From: Agelaius tricolor
Lineage: Eukaryota > Chordata > Aves > Passeriformes > Icteridae
Direction: 5' to 3'
DNA: 64,000 nt
Assembly (NCBI GenBank): GCA_023055355.1
Contig: JALJCS010000004.1
Location: 34,342,244 to 34,406,243 of the forward strand
Shown here: piece after piece, positions 24,801 to 38,744 of the stretch
Numbering within the stretch: position 1 is the first letter of the stretch
How the letters are laid out: every line of letters begins with the position of its first letter
Notes under the pieces: generated by a model
What the model was told of the DNA's origin: nothing
The model's database searches: none
The model's input: only the letters and a program-made list of their open reading frames with translations
Translations under genes and position numbers: made by a program

Positions 24801-27354
24801 TCTTGGAGAATGAATGCAATGTGTTTGTGGTCATATTCTAGGGTCATTCACTAGCAATAAGAAATGTATATTTTGACAAATGTATTGTGTAAATGTATCA
24901 GCTGTAAATGAAAAACTCTAGATGTGTCATAGTCTCTATAGAAAACTGATGGGGCAGCAGGTATCATAAGTTTAAATGAATGAATACAAGGATAAAATTT
25001 TACATTTGATATGAAAGAGTACTCTTGAGAGCCAATTTCAGAAAGGTGTAAACCATCAGATCTAGGAAGAGGAAAAAATGGAAGTAGTCTGTGTAGAAAT
25101 CTCAAATTGAGAGGTATTTTATTAATCTAAATCGCCAGTATTCAAGCAATCAAGCTCAGGATCTCTTTCTTGGTGGCAGGAATAAGACTTCCTGCCAACC
25201 TGCAGAGGGGAGATTTTAGGGGTAGAAATTTCTGCATTCCTACAGATACTCCTCATGTATAGAAAACAGATCAAGTAGACATTATGCAGTTTTATTTCAG
25301 TGATGCTTCATGGTCCCACAACAAGTTATCTGAGCTGGCACAATCAGTCCCACATATGGGCGGAAGGTTCAGCATTGTCATAACTTAGCCTGAGACAAGT
25401 GAGCCAGTCACAGGTCTAGGTGAAAGCCTACCAATTTTTGACATACTTCCCTTTGGTTTCTAGAGTTACTCTGAAGGCAGATGCACTCACCAGACCATTT
25501 AATCCTAAAGCCACACAAGGGATAAAGCTGATGCTAAGAAAGTGGCAGGATGAAGAGCAAATGGAAGAACCAATGTGTCTAGCAGAAGCACAGTGTTACA
25601 ACAGTTTAACCTGACTATGGAACTACACACATTTTACTTCTGTGGATCAAATGATTAAAACTTCTTGTTTTAATCTTTTAATCTATCCTCCTTATTGCTA
25701 GAAAATGCCTACAAACCTATCTCGTAAACGTCCCTCTCTCTAATGCAGTAGATGAGGAGGAACTGCTGCAGTGGTTGTTTCTGAGTGGAATCTGAAGGTA
25801 AGGTTAGGAAAAAACATTGCGTTTGTCCATTATGCTTTTATCACAGTGGGTTTTTTCCCTTAGCATTTTAGTCCTATATGTTCAAAACCTAAATGTGGTG
25901 CTGTTTCTTTCTTCCATAGTTGTTATATGTGTTCAAGAACTCACAGGGAGCAGGTCTTTATACTAATCAATTTATTTTAGTAAAATACAGTAGCATTGGC
26001 TTAAGATGCATTTTATATACAGAAGTCTTTCTATTAAATAGTCAACAGTAAATGGATGGAAATGACATTTTGTCACCATTCTTATTTGTATAGCACAAAT
26101 AGCCTTTTCTTTTGTTGCCATATGAAAATTTTGGAATTTGTTTTCTTTTTGTATGTTGTATGTGACAAGTTTAGTATATTTACTAAAGTGCTATTTTGTA
26201 ACACCAGGTGCAATCTTCTAATGCTAGGATTATTGAAAGGGACAGAAAAGTAATAGGTGTTTCTTTTCTGTGTCTCTACTTGTGTTTCACACTTGACAGC
26301 ACTCCATGCATAGTTCATTCAGATTTTCCCCTGGGTAGCAAATCAATAAGCCACTTTCTTTTGCTGTTTGAGTCTTTTGCTCAACAACAGAGGAAAAGAA
26401 AAATATTTCAAAGCATAGAAGCTCACAAATATTGACAGGAAGACTCAAAGGCAGATGGACTATCAAAAATTACAACACCGTAGTGGGCACACACTAGGCA
26501 TGTCCAGAGTATGGGACGGGGCAATGATGGTACCTGCCCATTACCCTACCTTTCTCTTATAGGCATATTTTGTGGATTAATATATTTTGGAAAGATGAAT
26601 TCAAATCCCGTATTTGTTAATAAAACTGGCTGAATATTTGCTGGTTTTTAATATGGAATCCTACCTGTTCAGTTTCTCTCACACCTTCATTTTGGCAATA
26701 CCACTGTGTTTGTCACATTACAGACTTTGCCAATACAATTGCAAGTAAATGTATACAATCATAAAGGAGGAACTAACGCCATGTTCTTTGTTCTAGAGTG
26801 GCTATAACATCTAGTGTGATAAAGTTATTATGTAGTTTTCAGTCTTTGATGCCACTACTTTAAATATAAGTTGATTAGAGTAATAAACATAATAACTTCC
26901 TACTGTTGAAAAGAAAGGTTTCACAACTAATCTATTTTACCTGTTCATCCTAAAACAATCAATAAACATGTTTTTCTGATGTCTTCCTGAAACATGTGGG
27001 ATACGAGTCCACTATCACTTCAGGCAATCTGCTCTAGTCTGTTCACTCTTCTTGCAGTCAGGAATTTTTCTGCTCAGGAAAGTGAATATTGCTTGTGGCT
27101 CTTCATGCACCAGCACTGATCTTTACTCTCAGTCTTTGCGTGTGGAGCACAGGCGGTTTCGCACTGTTGCTGCAAAGTATTCACTGCTCGCACTCTGGGA
27201 AGAGAGTAAAGAGGAGGGATGCAGTGATCTCTGGATGATCATCGGGCCTGTTGCAACCTGTATTGAAACAAGCAATTTCATATGCTCTCTCCTGTCCTCA
27301 CCTCTCATAGAACACTGTCTTCTGCAATAAAGTGAACGCGTGAGCGTCACTGAT
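21829..27354. other. Intergenic, no gene seen
   Basis: AT-rich DNA leading up to the CpG island. No coding region or clear transposable element was recognised. It may contain distal regulatory DNA for SV2C, but nothing in the bare sequence proves it. Confidence 0.5.
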
Positions 27355-27379
27355 TTAATTTTTCTCTTCTAGCAGGAAA

Positions 27380-27990
27380 AGGGCCCTATTTCTACGGAGG
27401 CTTCCAGCCGTGCCGGTGCCGGGGGCGGGGGCGTTTCTGTGCCTCGCCTGGGCCGGCTCGGACCGCTGCCTGCGGCGGGGATCGCCCTCTCCGCGCCCCA
27501 CGCCCCCGGTTATTGATGGTGGCGGCCGCCGCCCGCCCCGCGCCTCCCGCCGCTCCCGCCCGCTCCCCCTCTCTCCCCGGCACTGCCGCAGAGGCTCCAC
27601 CGCAACGCGAAGCCCACACAGCCGCTCCGGTCCGCCCCTCCTCTGGTCTGTCACGCTCGGCGGCTCCTCCGAGAGGCTCCTCTCGCTCCCTCCCGCAGCT
27701 TCACGCCGCGAGCAGGAGCAGCGGCAGCGGGAGCGGAGGGAGCTGCCGCGGCTCTCCGCCGCCTGCCCCCCGGTAAGTGATGCTCCGGGCACTCGGGCTG
27801 CCGCGACTGCTCGAGAGCAACTTTTCGTTTTTGGTTTTTTTTGGGTTTTTTTTTTGCATGCTTGACTTCAACTTTTTCACGGGACTTAAAGGGGTCTTGC
27901 TTGCCGGGGACGGGGTAGAGCTCTCTTCGGGGCAGGTCGGGCGCTAGACGGCAGCGCGGGGTTCCCTCTCATCTCCGCGGTGAGCGTGGA
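27380..27990 (+). promoter_or_regulatory. SV2C: CpG island, probable SV2C promoter
   Basis: The only strong CpG island in the window: dense CG dinucleotides and very high GC between about 27,400 and 27,780, thinning out to about 27,990. It contains an exact EGR1/WT1-type site GCGGGGGCG (27,425-27,433) and a CCCCACGCCC GC-box-like site near 27,495. No TATA box is obvious, which fits a CpG-island promoter with dispersed start sites. Assignment to SV2C rests on orientation of the splice donor and on the next downstream exon being SV2C exon 2. It could alternatively serve a divergent transcript on the minus strand. Confidence 0.72.
27400..27772 (+). other. SV2C: Candidate SV2C non-coding exon 1 (5' UTR)
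   Basis: A consensus splice donor (CCCCG|GTAAGTGA, GT at 27,773) closes a CpG-rich stretch that would be the first, untranslated exon. The upstream edge is unknown because the transcription start cannot be read from sequence, so the given start is nominal. A weaker donor-like site (CGCG|GTGAGCG, GT at 27,980) could be an alternative. A long open frame crosses the island but has the arginine/proline/alanine-rich composition expected of random GC-rich DNA and is not called as protein. Confidence 0.55.
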
Positions 27991-29773
27991 GAGCGGTCTG
28001 TGCTCGGCTGCTGCTACAGCTCTACCCAGATCTCGGTCTTTGCACAGAGAGAGCAGGTTACACAGATCTGAGGAGCTATGAGCGCCTAATCTTCGCTTTA
28101 GAATCTAGCTTCTTAAAGCTGAAACTTTTGCACGCTAGGGGAGCAAAAACCAGGGGTATCGAGGTTCACAGACTCCAGATGTTTGAGGAACACAAGTTTG
28201 CAGATGTCGTTAAGGATGGGGAGGAAAACCGAAGGTGCAGAAAGGTTGTCAATTCCAGTTCCTCAGGGGACCGACACTTTCCAAGATATATTAAGGAGGG
28301 AACAATCGGCATTTCAGACCTTGCAACAGAAAAGGAAGGGGGGAGGGGAGACAGGATAAAACAAAGAGAATAACCAATTTAAGTGGTTTTGAGAACACTG
28401 TTGCTTTTATCACTATAGATTTCCTTCAAGAACTGTCACTCACATTGACTGCGTTGAGAAAACAGTTTGGCATTTGTGACCCGTAAGGTGCAGGGAGGGA
28501 TTTCCTTCTCTGCAGCTTCAGGAAAGGAGTTCTCCAAAACATACTAAGTCCTGTTTTGCAAGGGGCATTGGGAATTTAGGTCCCAAGACGATTCTGACAT
28601 ATGTGGGGAGGAGAGAACAGAGAAGTCACAATGATGAAAAGTATAGCCCAAGTCCTAGGGTTAGGAAGAGCCATAGGGATGGTGAGACTTTTCAAGGCAA
28701 CACCAAAGAGTATTGCAGGGTAGAAGAGCCCGAGGAATTAAAAGAGGCATAGGAGCAGGTCTGGCAGTGCTGAGTGGAGGCAGGACACCCCAGGGGCTGG
28801 AGGGCTGGGTGATGTGGGTAATTGAATGTGTAGGATCTCTCATTAGGCTTAGGGGCCTAATCCTGCAAAACACTGTGGGTGCAGTGAGAGTAGGGGATGA
28901 GGGTGGGAGCTGAGTCATCCTGGCTGGGGTGGGGATGGCACATCTGTACAGAAGGGAGGGGGCTGAGGAGAGAAGAGAAAGATGAGGAAGAAGCATATAA
29001 AGATAGGTGGGGAGGAGGGAGGCTGTCTCATCGAAAGATGCTGAGATCACCCAGGCTCCTCTGTGATTGATAGTATCCTGCTCTCCTTTCCGTAAAGGGT
29101 TAGGACGCTGCTGAGTGTATCTCTGATGGAGAGGGGGATGGATTGCAGAGGTTAGTACAACACAAGGGAAACCTACTCAGACAAACACACTTGGTACTGC
29201 TGGTACTTGGGCTGCATTGCACTGCAGTGCAGGGAGCTAACAGGAACTTCTGCCTTAGGAGAGAGAGGGAGCAGCTGAATTCATCTGTAAAGGTGGCACA
29301 AACTATGCCAAAAATTACTGCTCCTCAAGGGAATTGCAGATAGAACTGCAAGTGGAGCTGTAAGGAGATACTGGAAGGATTTTCCTGATGAATTCACAAT
29401 AAGCCACAAAGGGTTTCAGGAAAAAAACCTCCCAACATACAAGCCAAATGAAGGTCTCTGATTGGATTAATTGTAAATAGTATATTTCTATTGGAAGTTT
29501 TCCTCCAAGTTCTCTAAGTGAAAGGGTCCTGTTCTAACTGTGTCACATATCCTCCCAAATAGAAGTTTTACTGTTTTTTTTCCTGGGTTGATTCCCTGTG
29601 GGAATGAAAACAACAATTTCACCATCTTGTAAAATGTTTGGTTTTCCCTGTAACTGTTCATTTATTCAGTATTGTCCTGAATACTGAAAGCAGCATGGTA
29701 AACAAAACCCCATTCCTTCCCTCTCACTTAGGCATTTTCTACAATTTCCCTGAATGATAGCTTACTATTTTAG

Positions 29774-29844
29774 TGTTTTGTTGGGGTTTTTGTTTGTTTG
29801 TTTGGGATTTTTTGTTTGTTTTTTTTTTGTTTTGTTTTGTTTTA
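29774..29844. repeat. T/G-rich simple repeat (GTTT/GTTTT)n
   Basis: Irregular GTTT and GTTTT units around a run of T. It reads as poly(A)-like sequence on the minus strand. Confidence 0.85.
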
Positions 29845-31218
29845 ATCTGTTTCCTTAATGTGGGAGCAAGAAGCATCACTTTTCTATATTCCAAAGAAAT
29901 GAAGAATTTGACAAAATAGTCACAGTCAGTTCCAAGTGGACTTCTACTTTTATTTGGAGGAAAGCTTTGCATAGGCCAAATACAGAGAAGAAGACAGTCA
30001 GTCAATTAAAATTATTGATTCATGTCGAGCCTCCAAACATCTTGAATTGATACTTGAGGAAAAAGAAAAAACAATCATTTGTTTAATGTCTGTATTTCTA
30101 AAGCTGTATTCCTATGGTGTTTCAACAAAAATGACCCTGGATATCAGTAGCACTGACTAAATACTGAGTTTCTCTGTTGGCAATTTGATGTTAAATTATG
30201 CGTCATTGCTTTTGGGAAAAATGGATTTAAATTTGACCAAATGAACTCAAACCAAATGTTTTCTCATTATATATTTGAGAAATCGAATATCTTTTCAAAA
30301 ATAATAAAGCAAAGGTGTTAGGTTTTTTCCTAAGTTCCGAGCAACATGTGAGAAAGATACTTGCAAAAAACAAAAAATAAATACTAAAAAATGCTATGTT
30401 TACAAAACATGGTGCTACCTCAGGTGAAAATGTGAAATCTGTAACTGAATCTATATATACCTGGGAATGTAAACTTGTGTAAATTACTTGAACAAGTGGT
30501 AGATCTCAAATTGGCTTTTGAAATGTGTGTTTCAAAGCACAACTGACAAAAGTTTATCCACATTGGTCCTGATTATTCTGTTAAATCAGTGTGATTTGAA
30601 TTTAGGTTTCAGTGTGAAATAGAATGCATCCACCTATATAATTATCTAGGGTTTTAGTTAGTTGTGTCTTCTCTTTTTCTTTTCTTTGTTGTTGCTTTGT
30701 TTGTGGTTCTTTCTCTTGCATGAAAGTAGTATTAACAAAAATATTTCACATTCTCAATATTATAAAAGTTGTTTCAGCATCACAGGCAGATTACTTGGGC
30801 TGTATATTGTTGTGAATCTTTGCAACCCATATGCACCACAGAATGCATATCAATGCATGTTTAAACAAAAGCTCATCAATTAGATTAAATGTGTTTGCAA
30901 ACCTGTGATAGGAAACTCACAGCTGCTGCCACTGCTTTCATATGATGTAGTGCACAACATTTTCCTATTAAAACAGAATGGAGTCCTTTGTAAAATGACT
31001 CGGAGGACTAGATTTACAGCTTTTCTTCTTTTAAGTGTTTGCAAGCAATATAAAGGGAAAAAAATTGAAATTGTGCTCAAAGTATTGACATTGCAAAGAA
31101 AAAGGTAGTTAAATTTTCCTTTTAACTTATCAAAATTCCTCCATTTTAAATTAAATGTTATGTATTCTCTAGTATCTTTGTTGCAAAACATGGTGGACCT
31201 CTTTTTCCATAAAGCAGT

Positions 31219-31242
31219 GGTTGATAATTTTAATTATCAACC
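31219..31242. repeat. Perfect 11-bp inverted repeat
   Basis: GGTTGATAATT and its exact reverse complement are separated by TT. It is a small palindrome in AT-rich DNA. Confidence 0.9.
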
Positions 31243-32560
31243 TTTAATTCTTCTTTGGTTTCTTATATTGCTACACAGTTCATCTAGAGACATTCTAAAC
31301 ATACAGAGTACATATTCTCATGTAAATTTATATGTTACAGGACAGTGATCTATTAGTCAGATTTGTTTTCAAATTACCATTTTTATGTCAGCAAGAGATA
31401 AATAAATGTGCATGAAATATAATCAAATGTAAGTTTCTTTAGTGTGATTATTATTGAGACATTTGTCCTCTTGTTAAAAAACAAACAAAAACAAATGGAG
31501 GAAAGCAACATCAAGCTCAATCCTTCCTTCTCTGTGGTTCCAACTCTCAGTCATTTTCTCATCTAGAGAGGCTAATAAAACTTTAAATGTTGCATAAACA
31601 ATAAACAAAATCGCTTAAAGATGTAATGCAGTGTAATTCACTGTAATAATACTAAGATACCGTTAGCATCCTTTCATTTTTGAGACTGAATTCTTACCTC
31701 TGTTTGTCTGTATTTCTGCTGACTGACTGCTGACAGTAAAGACTTGCTATGCATTAGCAAAACATCAGAGACTTTCACTATTGGGTGGAGATTCCATCCA
31801 AATATTTCTAATTGGACTGAAGATGCACCATATTAAAAATACAAATGACACCTATCACATAATTTATCTGCTTCAGCACACAAGGCATATAGCTTTATAT
31901 TGATCTGGGACTCATAAAAACATGGTGCTGCTGCAGCTTCATGTTTCCTTGCCAGCCGCAAGATTTTTTTTTTTTTTTAAGATAAAGCAGCATCCCTGTA
32001 GCTGGCTCTCTCTTTTGCTGCAGGTTGTTTCTGTGGTCATGACTGCATAGGCCTAGTTATGTGCTTTGTTCTAGAGTGGAAGTCTGAGTCTCACAAGCAC
32101 GTCTTGATTTTTGACGGAAAATCCATGTTACAATGCATACCGTTCATAGCGGCATTAAAGCATCTTGCAGGATTTTTCCCCTTTAATGATCACACGAAGG
32201 TTTGTGTAGGAAAAAGCTTCATGAGATGCATTATGAAAAATAATTATTTAATCACTATTTTACCATTTAACCATGGTAACTCTGGAATGAAGAGATGACT
32301 TTATTCACAGCACCTCACAGGGCCTCCGTATCTTTAGCTGACACCATTTTCATTCTGTACGGAGCTGGAGGATAAAATTTGCTGTCTGTAAGCATAGCAG
32401 TGCTTATCCCAAGATGTCTTTGCAAAATGTATTCCACCATCCCCACCTCCCTTAACCACAGAGGGTTTTGCATTTATCTGGCAATCACAGCTGTTGCTGC
32501 AGCCTTACAAACAGTGGTTCCCTGTACTGTTCCTAAGGCTGAGAAATTATTGACTTCTTA

Positions 32561-33210
32561 GACCAGAACTGTCCATGGGCCAGCAGTGTGTTCTGGTGGC
32601 CAAGAAGGCCAGTGGTATCCTGGGGGGCATTAGGAAGAGCATTGCCAGCAGGTCATGGAAGGTGATCCTGCCCCTGTACTCTGCCCTAGCAAGGTCTCCC
32701 CAGGAGTGCTGTGTCCACTTCTGGACTCAGGACCAAAGAGACATGGAGCTCCTAGGGTGAGTTCAGTGGAGGGCGACAAAGTTGATGAGAGGACATCAGC
32801 ATCTCTTTTATAGAAGAAAGGCTGAGTGAGTTAGGCCTGTCCAGTCTTGAGAAGAGACAAGTGAGAGGGAACTCATTGATGTATGCAAGTATTTGAAGGG
32901 AGGGTACCAATAGAATGGACCAGGCTCTTCCTAGTGGTGCCAGGCAGTAGAACAAGGGGCAATGGGCAGACACTGATACCCAGGAAGTTCCACCTGAACA
33001 TTAAGAACTTTATTGTGCAGGTGACCTTGCACTGGAACAGATTGCTCAGAGAGGTTGTGGAGCCTCCCTCACTGGAGATAATCCAGAACCATCTGGATGC
33101 AATCCTATGCCATGAGTTCTGGGATGGCCTAGCTTATGCAGGGAGGTTAGACAAGGTGACCCACTGTGGTGCCTCCCAGTCTGACCCATTCCTATGTTTC
33201 TGTGATTTCA
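32561..33210 (+). mobile_element. CR1 LINE 3' part
   Basis: Forward CR1 blocks appear in order: GGCCAGCAGTGTGTTCTGGT, GGCCAGTGGTATCCTGGGGG, CCAGGAGTGCTGTGTCCACT, GGCAATGGGCAGACACTGAT, CACTGGAACAGATTGCTCAG, and a terminal CCTATGTTTCTGTGATT. It lies in intron 1 in the same orientation as SV2C. Confidence 0.9.
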
Positions 33211-33604
33211 TTTTGTGTAAGCATATGTATGCCTTATATACTAGGCATACATTTTAAAGGCTTTACCTGTATAATTTATTTTTTTAAGCTAGACTGATTG
33301 GTGTGTTTCATGTTTTCCACTCAGGCTCGTTTGATTTTAATATTCACTTGAAATACAGTAGGTGAAAGTACCAAAGGTTACTATTTGATGTCTTGTTCTC
33401 CTATTTTTCATATCAGCTAATAGTTGTGCAGTTGCTGTTGGCTTTTTCTTTTGGGCAAAGTTCTTGGTTCTTGTGAGCAGAACTCACAGACTCTCTTCAT
33501 GACTAGCTGGTGGACAGTCCGCCACTGACACTGCATTCACTTATCCTTTTAACTCTTTCTTAGCCTATGAGCAGTGCCATACTTTCAAACAACTCAACCG
33601 TTAC

Positions 33605-33662
33605 TTCTTTCATTAAATAAATCAAATTCTGGAAACAGAATTTGATTTATTTAATGAAAGAA
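33605..33662. repeat. Perfect 27-bp inverted repeat with GAAA loop
   Basis: The arms 33,605-33,631 and 33,636-33,662 are exact reverse complements over all 27 positions and are separated only by GAAA. Transcribed in either direction, this folds into an uninterrupted 27-bp stem. In the sense direction the loop is a GNRA-type tetraloop. The stem is AT-rich, and complementarity ends abruptly on both sides. Confidence 0.97.
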
Positions 33663-34059
33663 TTTATCAGACAAAAACACCCTTAGTGATGTAAGACATA
33701 TAGCTAACAAATTTCTTACTGTTCCTGGAAATTTTTTAGGGATGATCTGTTAAGTGGAGGAAAAAAAGGAGTACTAAGGCTCGTAGGAGTCTCTGTTTTG
33801 CAGATGTAATCTGCTCTTTCCCTTGGTGTGCCATCTCATCATGGGCTGCAGTATACTGCAGACGTAATGAAGATGTTTAAAATAGCTAGTTTCTGTGGCA
33901 GTTTGGTACACCAATACAACGCTCTGAATGAACTACAAATGTAGTTCTTGAGATTATCCTACAGTGCGGATCGTGATGCGGATAGATTGTCCTCGTTCAA
34001 AGGTAATTAATTTAAAACTTACAGGAAGGTTTCTGCACAACACTACTGCAGTTCAAAAG

Positions 34060-34440
34060 CATCATTGAATAATGTACATTTGAAGGTACTTCTTGAAATT
34101 ACTTAATCCAGTCTGCTTCTAAAGGCAGGGACAATTTTATAGTTAGATTGGGTTGCTCAGGACCTTTCACAACCAAAGTTTAAATATCTCCAGGGATGGG
34201 GACCTCCAGGCTTCTCTGTGTAACCATTCCAATGCTTCACTGGCTCAGTATGAGGACTTTCTTCCCTATAACAATGTATTGTTAAGAGGGGCAAAATTGG
34301 AAATACTAATCTAACCACATCTTGACAAACAGAGGGGAATGCTGCCTCAGGTGAAACTCTTGTTAATGCATTCCAGAATGTGGTTATCCTGCATTTGCAG
34401 AGGGTACATGGTGCTGTACAGCAATGTAAATCAAAATGGG
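34060..34440 (-). mobile_element. CR1 LINE 3' fragment, old
   Basis: Diverged reverse-complement CR1 3' UTR blocks: GGCAGGGACAATTTTATAGT, GGGTTGCTCAGGACCTTTCA, ATATCTCCAGGGATGGGGAC, then CTTCTCTGTGTAACCATTCC. The edges are approximate. Confidence 0.65.
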
Positions 34441-37400
34441 GTCTCTTTGCCCAAAGACTGATGTTAGTACAGATGTTACTACTGATTTTTCTTGGAGAAA
34501 ACATCTCTCGTTCTCTCTTAGAAAGATGTTACTGTGTGTGATTTTTCTAGGGTGGAATTGCACAAAAAATATTTTGTGACATGGCTACCTACAAACAGCA
34601 TGGAGATAAATGTCCCATTGAGCTATCAAGTATTATGTAATGGCTCAAGTATCAGTTGACAAAGATATTTTACACAGGCTTCTCCTCAGCTCTGAGAGCA
34701 GGGACACCTATTGCATAGTCACATATAAGGACTAGTTTAGATGACAGTAAATCTCACTGTAATTCAAATGTGCTTAATGCAATTGCATTCAATGGGAATT
34801 TGGCTTAGAATCTGTCAATATAGAGGTCTGTTGGAGAGAAAGGTCTAAAAAGTAATTGATCTTTTTTTCTCTCTGATTATTTTCCATCTGATTTTAAATA
34901 GTCCTACCTATATTGATCAATAAAATAAGCACTTGGCTAGAAAATTTGTAACCTTCTAAGATTCCAAGTATTCAGTGGTATCTAAAACTTGTATTTAGAT
35001 AGAACCTATATGGTCAGCCTTGGCAGATATTGTCATATTTACTAGCATAGAATATTTTGTGTGGATGTGTTTGTCAGTACCATCAACAAAAGAAATCACA
35101 TCCATTTTGTGGGTGTATAACTACCTTATAAAACCTTATAAATCTTATAAGGGCATAACTTCACCTTTAAAGAGAAAAAATGTATTTTCTCTATGTATGT
35201 TTCAATCCTTTTGTGGACACAACATTTACCTGCTGAGGACATGATCCCTATGAGCAATGGCAAGTATACACTTAAAACTTCATTCTTTGATGCTCTAAAT
35301 TAACAAGTGGATTCTTAAATTGAACATATTTCATAGGTTTTCCCAAGTTGGGTAGGCCAAGACTGTTGCAGCAAAAATTCAGCCCACTTGTTGAGAAAAC
35401 TGAAAAGCCTTTTATGTTAGTCTTTGATGATTTCTTTGGTCCATTCAGGTGGAATACTAACTCCTTTCCAGTGCTCTCCATACCTTCAAATGAACTGGAA
35501 AGGAAAACAAACAAACAACTATGTGGACATGGAGAAGTGAGTCTGTTTTTCCTAAAAAACATATAAAGGTGTTATAAGTGTTAGACCCTAATGGAAACAG
35601 CTAGCATTGGTCTGCTTAAATGTGCTAAAATTTATTCAACTTCTGTTTCTTCAAATTTAATTTCATATTCCCTTCACATCTGAACTTGGGAGAATCTGTC
35701 TTCATTAATTGTAAATGTCTTAAAAATTTTACTTACTACATGATCTTGAGGATATGACCTATCTTCTGTTCTATAAATGCACTCCTTAAACTCTGAATAT
35801 CTCAACAAATATATTTAGGCCCATATTTACAAAAATTCTTACTAAAGACATGTTCCAGATGAATTCAGGAGATACCCGTATTAAAAATAATTAAGGGATC
35901 AGTCCTTCTACACGTGAACAACGAATCACAAACTCACAAAGGTTAAAAGATAATACAATCAGTGGGGTTCTGTGTCTTTGCTCAGAAAAACTAGAAGGCC
36001 GGGAAGATAAAAAGGCCTCTAGCCCATTGGTCAAACACATTTTAAGAACCGGATGTTTAGAAAATAGGTGTTAATAAGATAAAAGTAGCTGTTATCAAAT
36101 ACCATCATTTATTAGGTCCTATATTGAACAGAGCAAAGCTTGCTCCTTAAAGACTTTTGCAGCTAAAATCCAAATTAATAAAATACAAATATCCCTGAAG
36201 GTATTTGCTGGAGCTGTGGCTTAGCTATCTGCTGTCTGTCCATGACCATGTCTCTTCATGAAGATGGTAGCTGTTCAAGATGTGGCACTACTCATTAATA
36301 GTCTGGAAGGAACCATAAGCCTTTAGTCCTGGACCCCTTACCTCCTCAAGGCAGTTTTGTGTGGAATGCTGCTTGTTTTGTACTAACTTCCTTTGTAGAA
36401 ACAAGAAGACTCCTGGAAATTCTCTTTCAGTTCACATTTGTTAAATGGTTTTAAAAAAAGCTTTTTCTGTTGTAAAATAGCATTACAGTGTTGATTATGA
36501 ATCTGGAACAGCTGACTATAAGCACTAAAAAAAACCCACTGAGTATTGCTCTGACACATCTTTTGACTAAAGTGACCTAGGGACAATTCAAGAGTAACCC
36601 ATTCAGGGTGATTTTCTCTACTACATATAAGTCATTGCTTGGCCTAGCTGCTTTAGAAAGTATCAGTGGACTTCAATTTTTAAAAATTAAGAAAATAAAT
36701 GTCTTTCAGATCCCCAGCTGGGATTGAAATTCATTACCTGTGAGTAATCGTTATTTCTCATACCTGGCTCACCCTTTTGCTTAGGAAGATGACTGAATTG
36801 CCTCCTGTATGTTGTTTTTGCTCCACATAGCATGAAAAACTTTAAATGTAACTTACAATTTTCCTCCTAATTTTAAATGTTTCAGTTCAATTTCAACTAT
36901 AATTTCATGGCAGAAAACACCAGAACTACCAGAACTCACAAAATTGATTTAAGTTCCTTTTTCTGTCTTTAAAAATATTTATCATTGAAGTGGTCATGCA
37001 AGACAGTATAGAAGATTCCTTGCTGTAACCAGCTGTACAAAATTATTAAGTAGAATGTCATACTGCTGCCACTCCACTTAATCTTAGCAGATGGGGAAAC
37101 TGTTTCTTTCCAGGAAATAAGTAATTTTTCTCAGAAGAACAAATTTTCACTGGAGAAATTACTTGCTATTTTCTGTATTATATTAACAAATGAGCATGAT
37201 GAATGTCAGCTCTGTAGTCCAAAGGAAGATAATAAATTTTCCAATATTTGGGAAACTATTGCAAACCAACTTCTTTCAATATATTTACTGCTCTCTAAAG
37301 TAGTTTTTACTCATAGAAATCACCAAAGAGTCATTTTATTGTGTATACTTGCTGAAATATGAGGAACTCAAGGGTATTACCTGAAGTGTGGTAACATTCC

Positions 37401-38744
37401 ACCTTGATGTTTTAGGGGATCTTGTGGTAAAGATAGAAATAATATTTTTCCTAAATCTTCTAGGCTTCACATATGCTTACTTCAGATACAGTGTTTCAGA
37501 ATAGAATTACTATAGATGCTAGCAAGTGAAGAAACAAAATCCAGATAACAACCTGAATTAAAAAGTGCATCTAGCTGAAAAATTATGTTGTTTAGTATTC
37601 TTCTGCAGTTCTTCCAAACTGTAGAGCTGCAGAATCATTTAATTCTCTGTTTATTTATGGAGATGTTGTAGCATATAGTGTCAGTTCGTAGCTGGCCATT
37701 ATTTAGCTTTTTGGCTATTTTTCTCTTTCTAGGGAAATGTACTAAGGAGTACATAGAAAGAATTTGAATAGAAGTAACTGGACTTCATAGTAAAAAATAT
37801 GTAATTCTAAGGTGGAAACAATATGTTGAATAAATCTCCTCACGTAGCTCAGAAAACATGAAGACTGTAGCGTTTTAGGGATTTTTATCTGCCAAAATTA
37901 CTTTGGGCTAGTGGTGAGATAGAAAGTTTGCCTTCATTATCCAAGTTCACATGTGACAGCCATAGTTAATTCTTTCCTTCTCTTAGAAATACGTGAGGAT
38001 TTTTGCATCCTGTGCTGAAAAGTTTTTCCTGATTGTAGGGGCATAAGATTTTTGGCATATTTTCTTCATTATTTTTTCATATGACTAATCTTAAGAATAA
38101 TGTAATCAGATGCATTATTTAATTAAAAAAAAATCCTGTCTTGTACAGAAGCAGATTGTGGGAATTCAAAACACAGAATCCTAATTTCTAAAACATATCC
38201 AGTGAAGGTTTTTCCCCATATATGTACAAGTATCTATTTATATGCACATAGATATGTAATGTATCTATAATCTTCTTTTTTGCTATGGAGTTGTTCACAT
38301 GAATTATTACCTCAAGGGCATAGGTTCTTGTAGAATAAGACCACTTTGTTGATGAAGTGGAAACCTTGTGGAAAATAAGTGTTGACAGAGCAAGTGTCTG
38401 CCAGGACACGAGTAAGAAATGGAGCTGAATTATCAATTAATTTTTTTTTCCTGTCAAATATTGATGATTCTTTATGAAGTATATTTTAGGTCCATTTTAT
38501 TTGTGGTTATTGGGTAAAAATATATTTTTCGTGTTTGGGAAAAAAATTAGTTTTTATTGTCCCTTTTACACATGAAAAAAATGGAAGCTTTTTTGTATAT
38601 CTGTATTTCAATATCTAGGAATAGGAGCAAGCTACAGGTTCCAATACACTGCCTTCCTCCACTCCTGTGACTGGGAAAATGAACTACTGAGAGCTTAAGT
38701 ATTCTTTTGTTGGCTGAACTTTATGCTAGCAATTTTCTTTAAAT

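Noticed and set aside
27355..27865. Open frames of up to about 150 codons on both strands in the CpG island
   Set aside because: Very high GC removes stop codons. The products are Arg/Pro/Ala/Ser-rich with no domain, and the frames overlap on opposite strands.
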